Source: Planctomycetota bacterium
GTDB taxonomy: Bacteria > Planctomycetota > UBA11346
DNA length: 45,798 nt
Direction of reading: 5' to 3'
NCBI GenBank assembly: GCA_003136555.1
Contig: PLEW01000104.1
Span: forward strand, 1 to 45,798
This document shows positions 28,832-38,300 of this stretch, piece by piece. The position numbers were made by a program, and so were the translations under genes. The notes under the pieces were generated by a model. The model was not told the origin of the DNA. It did no database searches and saw only the letters and a list, made by a program, of their open reading frames with translations. Numbering within the stretch: the stretch's first letter is position 1; the number at the start of each line of letters is the position of its first letter.

Positions 28832-29746
28832 ATGTCCGACCCAGGAGAGATCAGCGAGGATCGTGGCTTCAAGGCATTGATCTCGTCGTACCCCATCGAG
28901 GCCATCGAAGTCTTCGTCCCGGAACTGCTCGCCGAACGAGGCAGGCCCATCACGGCTACGGTGCTCCAGCAGGAGTCGACCATGCCCGACTTGGCAGATA
29001 CCAGCCGGTTCCTCGATGTGGCGCATTTGGCAACCTGGGCCGATGGCAGCCAAGCGGTCATCATGCTGGTCGAGCACTGGTCCCAGGCGCGCAAGGTCGA
29101 TATGCGGCGCGTGCTTTGGTATGTGGCCGACCTCGCTTTGCGTCATCCGCTTGCCGGAGTCTATCCTGTGGTGCTGCTCACTGATCCTGGTTCACAGACC
29201 ATACCGGAGCGTTGGGAGATGACCGTGGCGGGGAAGTCGACGATCGCGTTGCACGTGCGGGTCTTCCGAGTGACTGCCGCCGAGCTTCCGCGCTTGCGCT
29301 CGCTTCAGAACCGTGTTGCTGCAATCCTGACGATCTTGGCCGCGCGGGATGCGGTGGACGGCGTGGTGGCCGCACTGGAGCAATTGGCCCGGTCACCTGG
29401 TCCGTTTGACGATGTGAGGCGGCTACTTCCCTTTGCCGTGAATCTTGCCAAAATGCCAGAGTCGGACAAACCCCGATTTCGGCGCAGACTCGAGGAGGCT
29501 GGTATGGTTAATGTGATCACGCTCATGGAAGAAGAGGCTCGGGCTGAAGGTCGATCTGAAGGTCGAGCTGAAGGTCGAGCTGAAGCGCTGGCCCAGACGA
29601 GCCACGCTACCGTGGCGACGTTTCGTCGTCTCGTGGACAGCGGTGTCTTGTCCAGCGCCGCTGCGCGCGCTGAGCTGCACAACCTCATGGATATTGGTGC
29701 CATCACCCGTGAGATTGGCCAGGAGGCGTTGTCCCAATTCCAGTGA
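28832..29746 (+). CDS. Rpn-like / PD-(D/E)XK nuclease-family (recombination-promoting nuclease/putative transposase) protein
   Basis: RFLDVAHLATWADGSQAVIMLVEHWSQARKVDMRRVLWYVADL nuclease-like core; C-terminal EEEARAEGRSEGRAEGRAEALAQ repeats typical of Rpn/DUF4351-type proteins; RBS GGGAGG before ATG 28832. Confidence 0.65.
   Translation: MSDPGEISEDRGFKALISSYPIEAIEVFVPELLAERGRPITATVLQQESTMPDLADTSRFLDVAHLATWADGSQAVIMLVEHWSQARKVDMRRVLWYVADLALRHPLAGVYPVVLLTDPGSQTIPERWEMTVAGKSTIALHVRVFRVTAAELPRLRSLQNRVAAILTILAARDAVDGVVAALEQLARSPGPFDDVRRLLPFAVNLAKMPESDKPRFRRRLEEAGMVNVITLMEEEARAEGRSEGRAEGRAEALAQTSHATVATFRRLVDSGVLSSAAARAELHNLMDIGAITREIGQEALSQFQ
29543..29586 (+). repeat. Short tandem 12-bp repeat (GCTGAAGGTCGA, about 3.6 copies) inside the Rpn-like gene
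   Basis: gctgaaggtcga tctgaaggtcga gctgaaggtcga gctgaagc, encoding AEGRSEGRAEGRAEA. Confidence 0.85.
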
Positions 29747-29766
29747 CCCGCTGACGGTAGCGGCCG

Positions 29767-30636
29767 TCACACGGGATTTTTCGCGCCTGCTTGGCGGCGG
29801 TACTCGCTGGCGCTGATGCCGTACTGGGCGGCGAACTGCCGGCTGAAGTAGTCCGGATCGGCATGGCCGACTCGCCGTGCCACTTCCGCTATCGCCAGGG
29901 TGGAGCTGCGCAGCAGCTCGGCAGCGCGCTGCATCCGGCGTTTGGCCAGGTATTTCAACGGCGTGGTGCCGAGCACCCGGGTGAACAGGCGGTTCAGGTG
30001 CTGGGCGCTGTAGCCAGAGCGCCGGGCCAGGGTGTCCAGGCTGACGGCCTGGTCGAGGTGGCGGTCGAGGTCGTCCAGCAGGGCGGCGACCACCGGCTCC
30101 TCCGGACGCGGGCGGAGCAGGCCCCGCCTGGAGCTATCGCGGAACAGCTCGCGGGTGATGAGATGGGCCCAGCCGGGGAACATCTCCAGGCGCTCCTCCG
30201 CGCTCGGGCGGTCGAACTCGTCCATGAAGCTGCGGAAATAGCGGTCGAAGCGCGACTCGGGGGCGATCTCCTGGAGCATGGGCGGCGCCAGCAGGGCGAA
30301 GACGTCCTGTCCCCCGGGCAGGGTGGCTAGGACATGCAGCGATCCGAGGGTGATGGCCTGGGTGCGGCAGTAGCCGTGGTGCCAGACGCCGGGCGGCACG
30401 ATGATCAGGTGCTCGGGCGGGAGCTCGTACTCGATGCCAGCGACCACCCAGACGGCATGCCCGCGGATGACGTAGATGAAATTGTAATCGGGCACGGTGC
30501 GGTATTCGCACGCGTAGTCCCGTTCATGCCGCTGGCGCGAGCACAGCTGGGTCGTGACCTGCATGGTGCGCAGGACGTAATCGAGCAGCGCCGGTGAGGC
30601 AGGAGAGCGGGACGGATGCGCAGGGGGAGTGGCCAT
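29767..30636 (-). CDS. AraC-family transcriptional regulator
   Basis: Cupin-like N-terminus (YNFIYVIRGHAVWVVAGIEYELPPEHLIIVPPGVWH); DQAVSLDTLARRSGYSAQHLNRLFTRVLGTTPLKYLAKRRMQRAAELLRSSTLAIAEVARRVGHADPDYFSRQFAAQYGISASEYRRQAG. Confidence 0.92.
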   Translation of the reverse strand: MATPPAHPSRSPASPALLDYVLRTMQVTTQLCSRQRHERDYACEYRTVPDYNFIYVIRGHAVWVVAGIEYELPPEHLIIVPPGVWHHGYCRTQAITLGSLHVLATLPGGQDVFALLAPPMLQEIAPESRFDRYFRSFMDEFDRPSAEERLEMFPGWAHLITRELFRDSSRRGLLRPRPEEPVVAALLDDLDRHLDQAVSLDTLARRSGYSAQHLNRLFTRVLGTTPLKYLAKRRMQRAAELLRSSTLAIAEVARRVGHADPDYFSRQFAAQYGISASEYRRQAGAKNPV

Positions 30637-30854
30637 GGTGTGGTGAGCGCGAGGATCACCTCGTGGTTCGCTATACCCGGCGACACCCCGTCCACAAGAA
30701 GCACCACGATGTGACGACCCGGTCGTCGGACCTCGCTCCGCGACGTCGTGCATCGGCATACCGCCGATTTCAGTTGGCGGCGGCGCCTCGTCGCCTGCAC
30801 GACGCAGGTGCATGATGGCGTTGGTACAGCAGCGAACCGCTGGCGGGCGCCAGC

Positions 30855-31637
30855 TCAGTGGGGACTGGTGTGCAGCGCCGTGCGCGGATAGAAGGTCGCG
30901 GTCTCGGCCATGCGCACCTTGCCGTAGGGATCCTCGAGCGTTGCCAGGGCCTTCACCGCAGGATCGTGGCAGACCAGGGCTATCAGAGCTATGGTGTCCT
31001 CGATGCGCTCGAGCATGACGTCGCTATGCAGGCAGCCCGGCGGTACATGATTCTTGAAGACGAACGCCTTGCTGCCGTACCTGATCGTCACGCTGGGATA
31101 CTTCTCGCTGTAGTAGATGCCGTGGTTGGCGATGGCATGGCGCATGGTCGTCATGAGGTCGAAGAATTCGCTCAGATAGGGGAATGCCGGCTTCACCCGC
31201 TTGTCGAAAAGTGCGATGCGGTGGCGGGTAGGGTTCTCACCCAGGGCGAGGCTGCCGGTCTTGTCGAGGGCGATGTTGACGGCGCGCACGAAGGATTCGA
31301 GGTGCATGAGGGAATTGAGGAAGGCGGATTGGGTGATGAGATGGAGGAAATTGGCGGCATTGCGGTTCGGATCCGCCATCTTCATCACCTGGTAGATGTG
31401 GTGGTTCTCCCACCAGTCCGGTGAGAGCAGGGACTCGGCGATGAAGTCGCAGCCCAGGCGGACATGGAACAACTCGAGCAAGATGGCGTTGAGGGCCTCG
31501 GAGCGCAGATCGAGACGCTTGCCCTGGTGGGTCAGCAGGCCATCGATACGCGACTTCTCGGCATTGCCCGAGGCCAGCAGGCGCTGGACGGTCGATGTGA
31601 CATGCTCGATCGCCGGGTGGGGGAGCGGCTTGTTCAT
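30855..31637 (-). CDS. Hypothetical protein, possibly HEPN-like
   Basis: 260 aa from MNKPLPHPAIEHV; helical composition; MRHAIANHGIYYSEKYPS fits an R[H/N]xxxxH HEPN-type motif. No other family recognised. Confidence 0.5.
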   Translation of the reverse strand: MNKPLPHPAIEHVTSTVQRLLASGNAEKSRIDGLLTHQGKRLDLRSEALNAILLELFHVRLGCDFIAESLLSPDWWENHHIYQVMKMADPNRNAANFLHLITQSAFLNSLMHLESFVRAVNIALDKTGSLALGENPTRHRIALFDKRVKPAFPYLSEFFDLMTTMRHAIANHGIYYSEKYPSVTIRYGSKAFVFKNHVPPGCLHSDVMLERIEDTIALIALVCHDPAVKALATLEDPYGKVRMAETATFYPRTALHTSPH

Positions 31638-32344
31638 GGCAGGTACCTCATCGCTATGGGTGGGGCGCGACCCCGGCTGCGCGCCACCTGGGACACCGGC
31701 AGGGAGACCGGCGCCAAGACGGTACGGCGCGCCGAAGTGCCGGTGATGGTGCCATCCCGGTAGAGCTGGCAATGGCAAAGGGTCTCAACCAGTTCACCCG
31801 TCCAGACCCTGCTCGGTGCGAAGCGGTGGGATGGGGTGCACGGCTGAGCCTGCCAAGTCGTGGAGGTGCGGTCGGCCACCCCACCTGCCCAGCGAGGGCC
31901 GATCGCCATGATGACCGAGCTGATGAGATCATCCCCAGCGGATGTCCCGGATACCTGATGGCGGATGCGTGTCGGGGATGGGCTCGCCCTGGCCAGGTCA
32001 TCGCTGCCAGCTGCAATGCCGATACTCGCCACCGTGTCGCCAAGACGGTCGAACACTCTGCGGAGGATGGCGCTCCGCATGCAGATGCGGCACTCATGGT
32101 GGAGTTCTCGGCGATGATCGTGCGCCGTGAACTACCGGCACCGGAAGGTTCGCCGAAGGGATTCCTGATCGGCATCGGCGTATGCGCCGCGAATTCTCCA
32201 TGCCGGCGATGGAACTCATCACGCAGCAGGCAGGGCGACGAATCGGCCGCGATTCGTCCATTCATCGCGGTCGGCGGCCCAGAGCCCTGAGGAGTGACGC
32301 AAGCCATTGTCCGGCAGACGCATGGAATGATTGATGCATATTGA

Positions 32345-32824
32345 GGCTGTTCCCGGGAATACGGGGTGCGCGTCTAGCAGATGACTGACGTCGAGCGTCT
32401 ATGTTTGCAGTCGCTTCCGATCCGCTTGGCTGCCCTGCTGTCAATGCTGAGCACTCTGGATGTGGTGGAGACCGCCGTGTCCGCTCTGAAGCGCATGGCT
32501 CGTTCGCCGGGTCCGCTGGAGGATGTCGAGCGCTGTCGTCGCTTCGCCATGAAGCGGGCCATGATGACGGAGGCTGACAAACGGCGATGGCGACGCACGC
32601 GTGAGGAGACAGGCAGGTTCAACGCGCCCATGGAGATTCGAGAAGAGGCTGAGGACAAGGCTCGGGCAGTTGCGCGGGATCTGTCGAGTCCTGGTCTCGT
32701 GGCCTCCCTCCGCAGTCCAATGGATCGCGGAGGTGCGACCCGGGAAGTCGCGCGTGCCGCACTGCAGGGCCAGGTAGACACCGCTGTCATCGCCCGCGAG
32801 ATCGGCCTGGATGCGCTCGCGTAG
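32345..32824 (+). pseudogene. 5'-truncated, stop-interrupted paralogue of the Rpn-like gene at 28832-29746
   Basis: LQSLPIRLAALLSMLSTLDVVETAVSALKRMARSPGPLEDVERCRRFAMKRAMMTEADKRRWRRTREETG aligns with LRSLQNRVAAILTILAARDAVDGVVAALEQLARSPGPFDDVRRLLPFAVNLAKMPESDKPRFRRRLEEAG. Similarity continues upstream of ATG 32381 through TAG 32375-32377 (GVRV*QMTDVERL vs HVRVFRVTAAELPRL) and to the C-terminus (VIAREIGLDAL vs AITREIGQEAL). Confidence 0.75.
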
Positions 32825-33120
32825 CTGCAATGACGACGCAGTTCGGGATGGTCATGCGGGCCAGGCACGAGCGCTGTCCAGGATGCGGCGCGGTGGACCG
32901 GGCCGGGTGGCCCGTGCGCGTCGTCAGCCAAGTGCGCTCTGCCCATCTCCGCGCCCGGCGACCGTCAGGCACGTGCAGATGGTGATGGGGATGCTCGGCA
33001 GTGCCGACAGCCGTGAGCCATGCGACCCTCCCCGTTGCTCAGCGGCATCATCAGGGAGCGCGGCGATCGTCGGCGAGGTGCCGGCATGCCGATGGCACCG
33101 TGGGAGGGGAAACCGGCACC

Positions 33121-33834
33121 TCATTGGTGCTTGGCCTTGAGCTTCAGCACCTCCTCCTTGCGCGTGGGCCAGAGCGGATCAGGCGTCGCGTCCCACACCT
33201 TAACGTGGTCGTACCAGGCGACATTCCCGCTGCTGATCAGGGAGAGGCGCGGCTTGGCGACATCCAGGCCCTCAGCGTGGCCGTAGAGGACGCAGCTGTC
33301 GTCGATCTGGGCGAGATAGTCGTTGCCGCACAATTCGATCAACACGGTGTACCAGTGGTCCCGCTCGATGGCGAGCGCTTGGTGGTCGAGGGCGGCATTC
33401 CTGGTCGTCGGTCCCCAGCCCGTCACCCGGTTGATGGTCACCTGGGTGGGCGTGATCAAGAGGTTGCAGATGTGCTGTGCGGCCTTGTCGTCGCTGATCT
33501 GAATACCCATTCACGCGGCGCCGTCGCAGCGGAAGCGGAACTGGATCACCGTATTATGCAGCGGTTCATGGACGTTGGCCTCTGCTGGATGACCGGCATC
33601 GGGTGGCGCGTTGACCCGGAGATGGCCATCGATCAGGGCGCAGTCGCTCTTGTAGGTGCTCCAGTGGGCCTTCCAGCTCTCGGGCGTGAAGGTCTCGTCG
33701 AGGATCAGCGTGCCACGTAGCGTCATCGCTGTCCGCAGGTCGCTCGGAGCGGCGGTCGGGTGATTCGTCGCCGGCGCATCTGCCGACACCAGCGGGGCGA
33801 GTGCGGCCAGGAGCAGCAGGGCGATTCTCGGCAT
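33121..33834 (-). pseudogene. DUF1080-like secreted protein split by a single in-frame TGA
   Basis: Upstream part MPRIALLLLAALAPLVSA...ILDETFTPESWKAHWSTYKSDCALIDGHLRV...EPLHNTVIQFRFRCDGAA, then TGA at 33511-33513, then immediately in frame MGIQISDDKAAQHICNLLITPTQVTINR...WYTVLIELCGNDYLAQIDDSCVLYGHAEGLDVAKPRLSLISSG. The halves form one laminin-G/concanavalin-like domain. Confidence 0.7.
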
Positions 33835-33853
33835 ACGACTCCTGGAGCGCGGT

Positions 33854-35269
33854 TCAGGCGATGAGCGCCGAGACGACCTCACCATGCACGTCGGTGAGGC
33901 GGTAGTCGCGACCTTGGAAGCGATAGGTGAGCTGGGTGTGGTCGTAGCCCAGGAGGCGCAGGATGGTGGCGTTGAGATCATGGACGTGGACGGGGTTGCG
34001 CACGACATTGAAGCCGAGCTCATCGGTTTCGCCATGCGTATATCCCCGCTTGGCGCCGCCGCCCGCCAGCCACATGGTGAAGCTGCGGTTGTGGTGGTCG
34101 CGGCCGTCATTGCCGCCCTGGACCATGGGGGTGCGGCCGAATTCACCGCCCCAGACCACCAGGGTATCCTCGAGCAGTCCGCGGCTCTTGAGGTCCTGGA
34201 TCAGGGCGGAGGTCCCCTGGTCGGTGTCGCGGCAGTTCTTGCGCAGATCGTTGGTCAGGTTGCCGTGCTGGTCCCAGGCCTCATGGAAGAGCTGGACGAA
34301 GCGCACCCCGCGCTCGATAAGCCTGCGGGCGAGCAGGCAGTTCCGCGCGTAGCTGGCCTTGCCGGGGTCCACTCCGTAGAGATCCAGGGTGGCCTTCGAC
34401 TCCTTGCCCAGGTCCATCAGATCCGGGGCGCTCTGCTGCAGGCGGAAGGCCATCTCGTAGCTCTGGATGCGCGCGGTGATGTCCGGGTCGCCATTGGCGG
34501 CGAGCTGCTGCTGGTTGAGGTGCTCCAGGGCGGTGAGCGAGGCGCGCTGGGTCTCCTCATCGATGCCGGGGGGATTGGAGAGGTAGAGGATCGGATCGCC
34601 GCTGGCGCGGAAGGGCACGCCGGCGAAGCGGGTGGGCAGGAAGCCGCTGCCCCAATTGCTCGATCCGCCGCTGGTGCCCTTGGAACTGCTGAGCACCACG
34701 TAGCCGGGCAGATCATCGGCCTGGCTGCCGAGGCCGTAGAGCGTCCAGGCGCCCAGGCTCGGCCGGCCGAACTGCGGCGATCCGGTATTCATCATGATCT
34801 GCGCCGGGGCGTGGTTCACCGCATCGGTCTGCATCGTGCGGATGACGCACAGCTCATCGGCGACCGTGCCGAGATGCGGCATGATCTCGGAGAGCTCGAG
34901 TCCCGATGTGCCATAGCGGTTGAACGCGAATTTCGGCCCCAGCAGCGCCGAGTTCGGATTGATGAACGCCGACCGGTAGTTCTTCAGGAGCTCCGCCGGC
35001 GGCAGCTGTCCGGAGCGCTTGGCGAGCTCGGGCTTGTTCTCGAACAGGTCGAGCTGGCTCGGGGCTCCCGCGTGGAAGAGGTAGATGACGCGCTTTGCCT
35101 TGGCCGGCAGGGGCGGTGCATGGGGCGCGAGCGGGGAGGGTTCGGCGCCGTAGCCATCCCGCTGGAGCAGTCCAGCCAGGGCCATGCCGGCAAGTCCCAT
35201 ACTGCAATCGCGCAGGAACCAGCGGCGGGTCAGCTGGCTGGGCGTCTGTGGCGGCAGATCAGGTCTCAT
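33854..35269 (-). CDS. DUF1501 protein, cassette C
   Basis: [23 protein letters not shown] Tat-like; [103 protein letters not shown]. Confidence 0.93.
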   Translation of the reverse strand: MRPDLPPQTPSQLTRRWFLRDCSMGLAGMALAGLLQRDGYGAEPSPLAPHAPPLPAKAKRVIYLFHAGAPSQLDLFENKPELAKRSGQLPPAELLKNYRSAFINPNSALLGPKFAFNRYGTSGLELSEIMPHLGTVADELCVIRTMQTDAVNHAPAQIMMNTGSPQFGRPSLGAWTLYGLGSQADDLPGYVVLSSSKGTSGGSSNWGSGFLPTRFAGVPFRASGDPILYLSNPPGIDEETQRASLTALEHLNQQQLAANGDPDITARIQSYEMAFRLQQSAPDLMDLGKESKATLDLYGVDPGKASYARNCLLARRLIERGVRFVQLFHEAWDQHGNLTNDLRKNCRDTDQGTSALIQDLKSRGLLEDTLVVWGGEFGRTPMVQGGNDGRDHHNRSFTMWLAGGGAKRGYTHGETDELGFNVVRNPVHVHDLNATILRLLGYDHTQLTYRFQGRDYRLTDVHGEVVSALIA

Positions 35270-35347
35270 GGTCCAGGTACTCCGCAGGCAGGATCGGTCG
35301 GTGGATGGTGAGCGCGGGCGGTTCAGGTCGACGGACAGGGAAGGTGG

Positions 35348-38300
35348 TCAGTTCTTCGTCAGGGTCTCATCGAGGTTGAGCAGGACGCGTGCCACGATGG
35401 TCCAGGCCGCCGCATCGGTGGGGGTGGCCCCGGCCGGGAGCACGGGCAGGGTCGCCGGATTGCCGGTGGTGATCTCGCGCGCGTCCAGCCAGCCATCGCC
35501 CAGACGTGCGCGACGCGACGCCACCAGGGCGGTGATGACATCCACCTCCTCCGGGCGCGGGGACCGGCTGGTGCACAGGCGGAAGGCGTAGGCGGCACGC
35601 TGGGCATCGTTGCCGCCACCCTCCTTGAGGATGCGCAGCGCGAAGGCCCGGGCGGCCTCGAGGAAGACGGTCTCGTTGAGCGCGGCGAGGGCGGCAAGCG
35701 GGGTATTCGACCTGATCCGTCCGGCGCATGCCTGGTCGCCGTTGGGCGCGTCGAAGCTGCTCAGCACCGGATCGGGCATGGATCTGCGGCGGAAGACGTA
35801 GAGCGATCGGCGGTAGCGCTCGGGGCCGGTCGCGGTCTTCCAGAAATCGATGTCGATGAAGCTGGCCGCCATCAGGCTCGGCGGCACCGGCGGGAAGATG
35901 CTCGGTCCGCCGATCGCATCGCTGAGCAGGCCGGAGGTCCGCAGGGCGATGTCGCGGATGACTTCGGCATCGGCGCGGAAGCGCGGACCGCGCGCGAGCA
36001 GGAAGTTGCGCGGATCGCGCTCCTCCTGCTCGAGCGTGACTTGCGATGATTGCCGGTAGGTGCGCGAGGTGACGATGGTCCGGATCAGCTGCTTCTGGCT
36101 CCAGTGGTGGTCCATGAGATCCACCGCCAGCCAATCGAGCAGCTCGGCCTGGATGGGCTCGGGCGTACGCACGCCGAAGTCCTCGGGCCGGTCGATCAGG
36201 CCCTGGCCGAAGAGGGACTGCCAGACGCGGTTGACCGCCACCCGCGCCGCCGTCGGTGAGCGGCGATCGACCAGCCAGCGGGCGAAGGCCAGCCGCGCGG
36301 GCTCCGCGCTCGGCTGCAGCGGGTGAAGGAATGCCGGTGTTCCCGGTGTCACGGCAAGGCCGGGCCTGTCCCACGCCCCGCGTTCGAGCACATGGGTGAT
36401 CCGGGCATCGTCCTGCGATCGCTCGGCGAGGTGGAGGATGGAGGTGTCGGCTGCGGGGAATTGCGCCCACAGCGCGCCGATCTGCGTCTTGATCGCGGCC
36501 CATTCAGGAGCGCTCTCCAGCCAGGCGACGAAGAGCGTCTCCTGGTGGGCCGCGGTGCGCTCAGCCTGGGGCACCTCGAGGGCGAGGCGCGCCTCGGTCG
36601 GCAGGGGGCCGGCGGTGGGAGCGGTGGCGCCGGTCATGGCGATGCGGAAGCGCCCGAGCAGGTTGTTGTCCCGCCCGTGGGGGTCTCGCCCGGCATGGGC
36701 GAATTTCAGCTCGATGCGCAGGGCGGCGCCCTCCGGCAGGACCAGCGGCTCGGCGCATTGCACCACCACCTCGGTGGCGGCATTGCGCCTGCCCGCACCG
36801 CGATCGGGACTCCAGGCGGTCTCGGTCTTGCCATCGATGAGGAAGGCCGCGGGACCGAGGGTGCGCTTGTCCTTGTCATCCATGCGGAATGGCTCGCCCA
36901 GCGGGCGTTCCGGCGATTCATAGTCTGCGGTGGCCTTGGTCAGGGCGATGCGCGTCCAGGCGCTCTCGCCCGGCGGCCGCATCTCGATGATGAGTTCGGC
37001 AACGGCGAACAGCCCGTCGATGTTGCGACCGGGTCCGCCGAAGATCAGGTCGCGGTGGGTCAGGGCTTCCAGGCGGAAGCCGGTGATGGTCGAGGTCCTG
37101 GGCGTCGCCGTGAAGCTCAGCTCGCCATTGTTGCCGCGGAATCCGAGGGAGAGCACTGAACCGTCCGGCAGCACCTGCGGATGCACCAGTCCTCCGCTCC
37201 AGACCGGCTCGACCGGGGTGACCACCTCCCAGGGGATGGCGGCGTCCTGGAGGCCATGCTGCCAGGCGGTGAAGCGGCTCTGCCAATCGGCATGCTCGCT
37301 TTTCACCCGTGCTGCGATGTCGGCGATGCCGTGGTGGATGGAGGCGATGGTCGTCAGCTTCTCCGGCCCATAGACCCGCGAGGTCGCCTCGTAGGTGTTA
37401 TTCAGGGCGGCGAACATGCGATAGTAGTCATCCTGGGTGATGGGGTCGAACTTGTGGGAATGGCACTGGGCGCACTGCACGGTCAGCCCGAGCACGCCCT
37501 TCCCCAGCGCATCCATGCGGTCGAACATGCCCTCCATGCGGTACTGCTCGGCGATGATTGCGCCTTCCTCGGAGACCATCGCATTGCGCAGGTAGCCGGT
37601 CGCGACCATCTGGTCCTGGGTGGCCTCCGGCAGCTGGTCGCCGGCGATCTGCTCGATGATGAAGCGGTCATAGGGCATGTCGGCATTGAGCGCCCGGATC
37701 ACCCAGTCGCGCCAGGCCCATTGCTGGCGCGGGAGATCCTTCTCGTAGCCATCGCTGTCGGCATAGCGGGCGACATCCAGCCAGGGACGCGCCCAGCGCT
37801 CACCATAGTGCGGCGATGCCAGCAGGGTGTCGACCAGGGCGCTATACGCCGCCTCATGATCATGGGACCAGGCGCCAGCGAAGTCGTCGAGATCCCGGGG
37901 CCCTGGGGGCAGGCCGACGAGATCGAGCCAGAGCCGGCGGCACAGGGTGGCCGCATCCGCCTCCTGGGCATGGGTCAGACCGGCTCGTGACAGCTGGGTG
38001 GCGACCAGCGTGTCGATGGCATGATCACGTGCCTCGGCGGACAACTGCGGCTGCTGCGGCGGGATGTAGGCCCAATGCGGCTGATACGCGGCTCCGTGCG
38101 CGACCCAGCGGCGCAGGATCTCGATCTCCTCGGGCTTGAGCGGATTCTTGGCCTTGGGTGGCGGCATGATGTCATCGGGATCGCTGCTCAGCACCCGCTT
38201 GATGAGCATGCTTGCCTCGGGTTTGCCGGGAATGATGGCGGCATCGCCCGATTTGCCGCCCTTCAGCGCCGCCTCACGTTCATCGAGACGCAGGTTGCTC

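Noticed and set aside
31640-32340. Gene-poor stretch with ORF 31772-32290
   Set aside because: Translation has no recognisable domain and base composition gives no coding signal I trust; may be debris but I cannot identify it.
33121-33834. Selenoprotein interpretation of the in-frame TGA
   Set aside because: DUF1080-like proteins are not known selenoproteins and I see no clear SECIS-like hairpin by eye; a nonsense mutation is simpler.
33884-35311. 475-aa plus-strand ORF
   Set aside because: Mirror of the DUF1501 cassette C gene in the complementary frame; same shadow pattern as over cassettes A and B.
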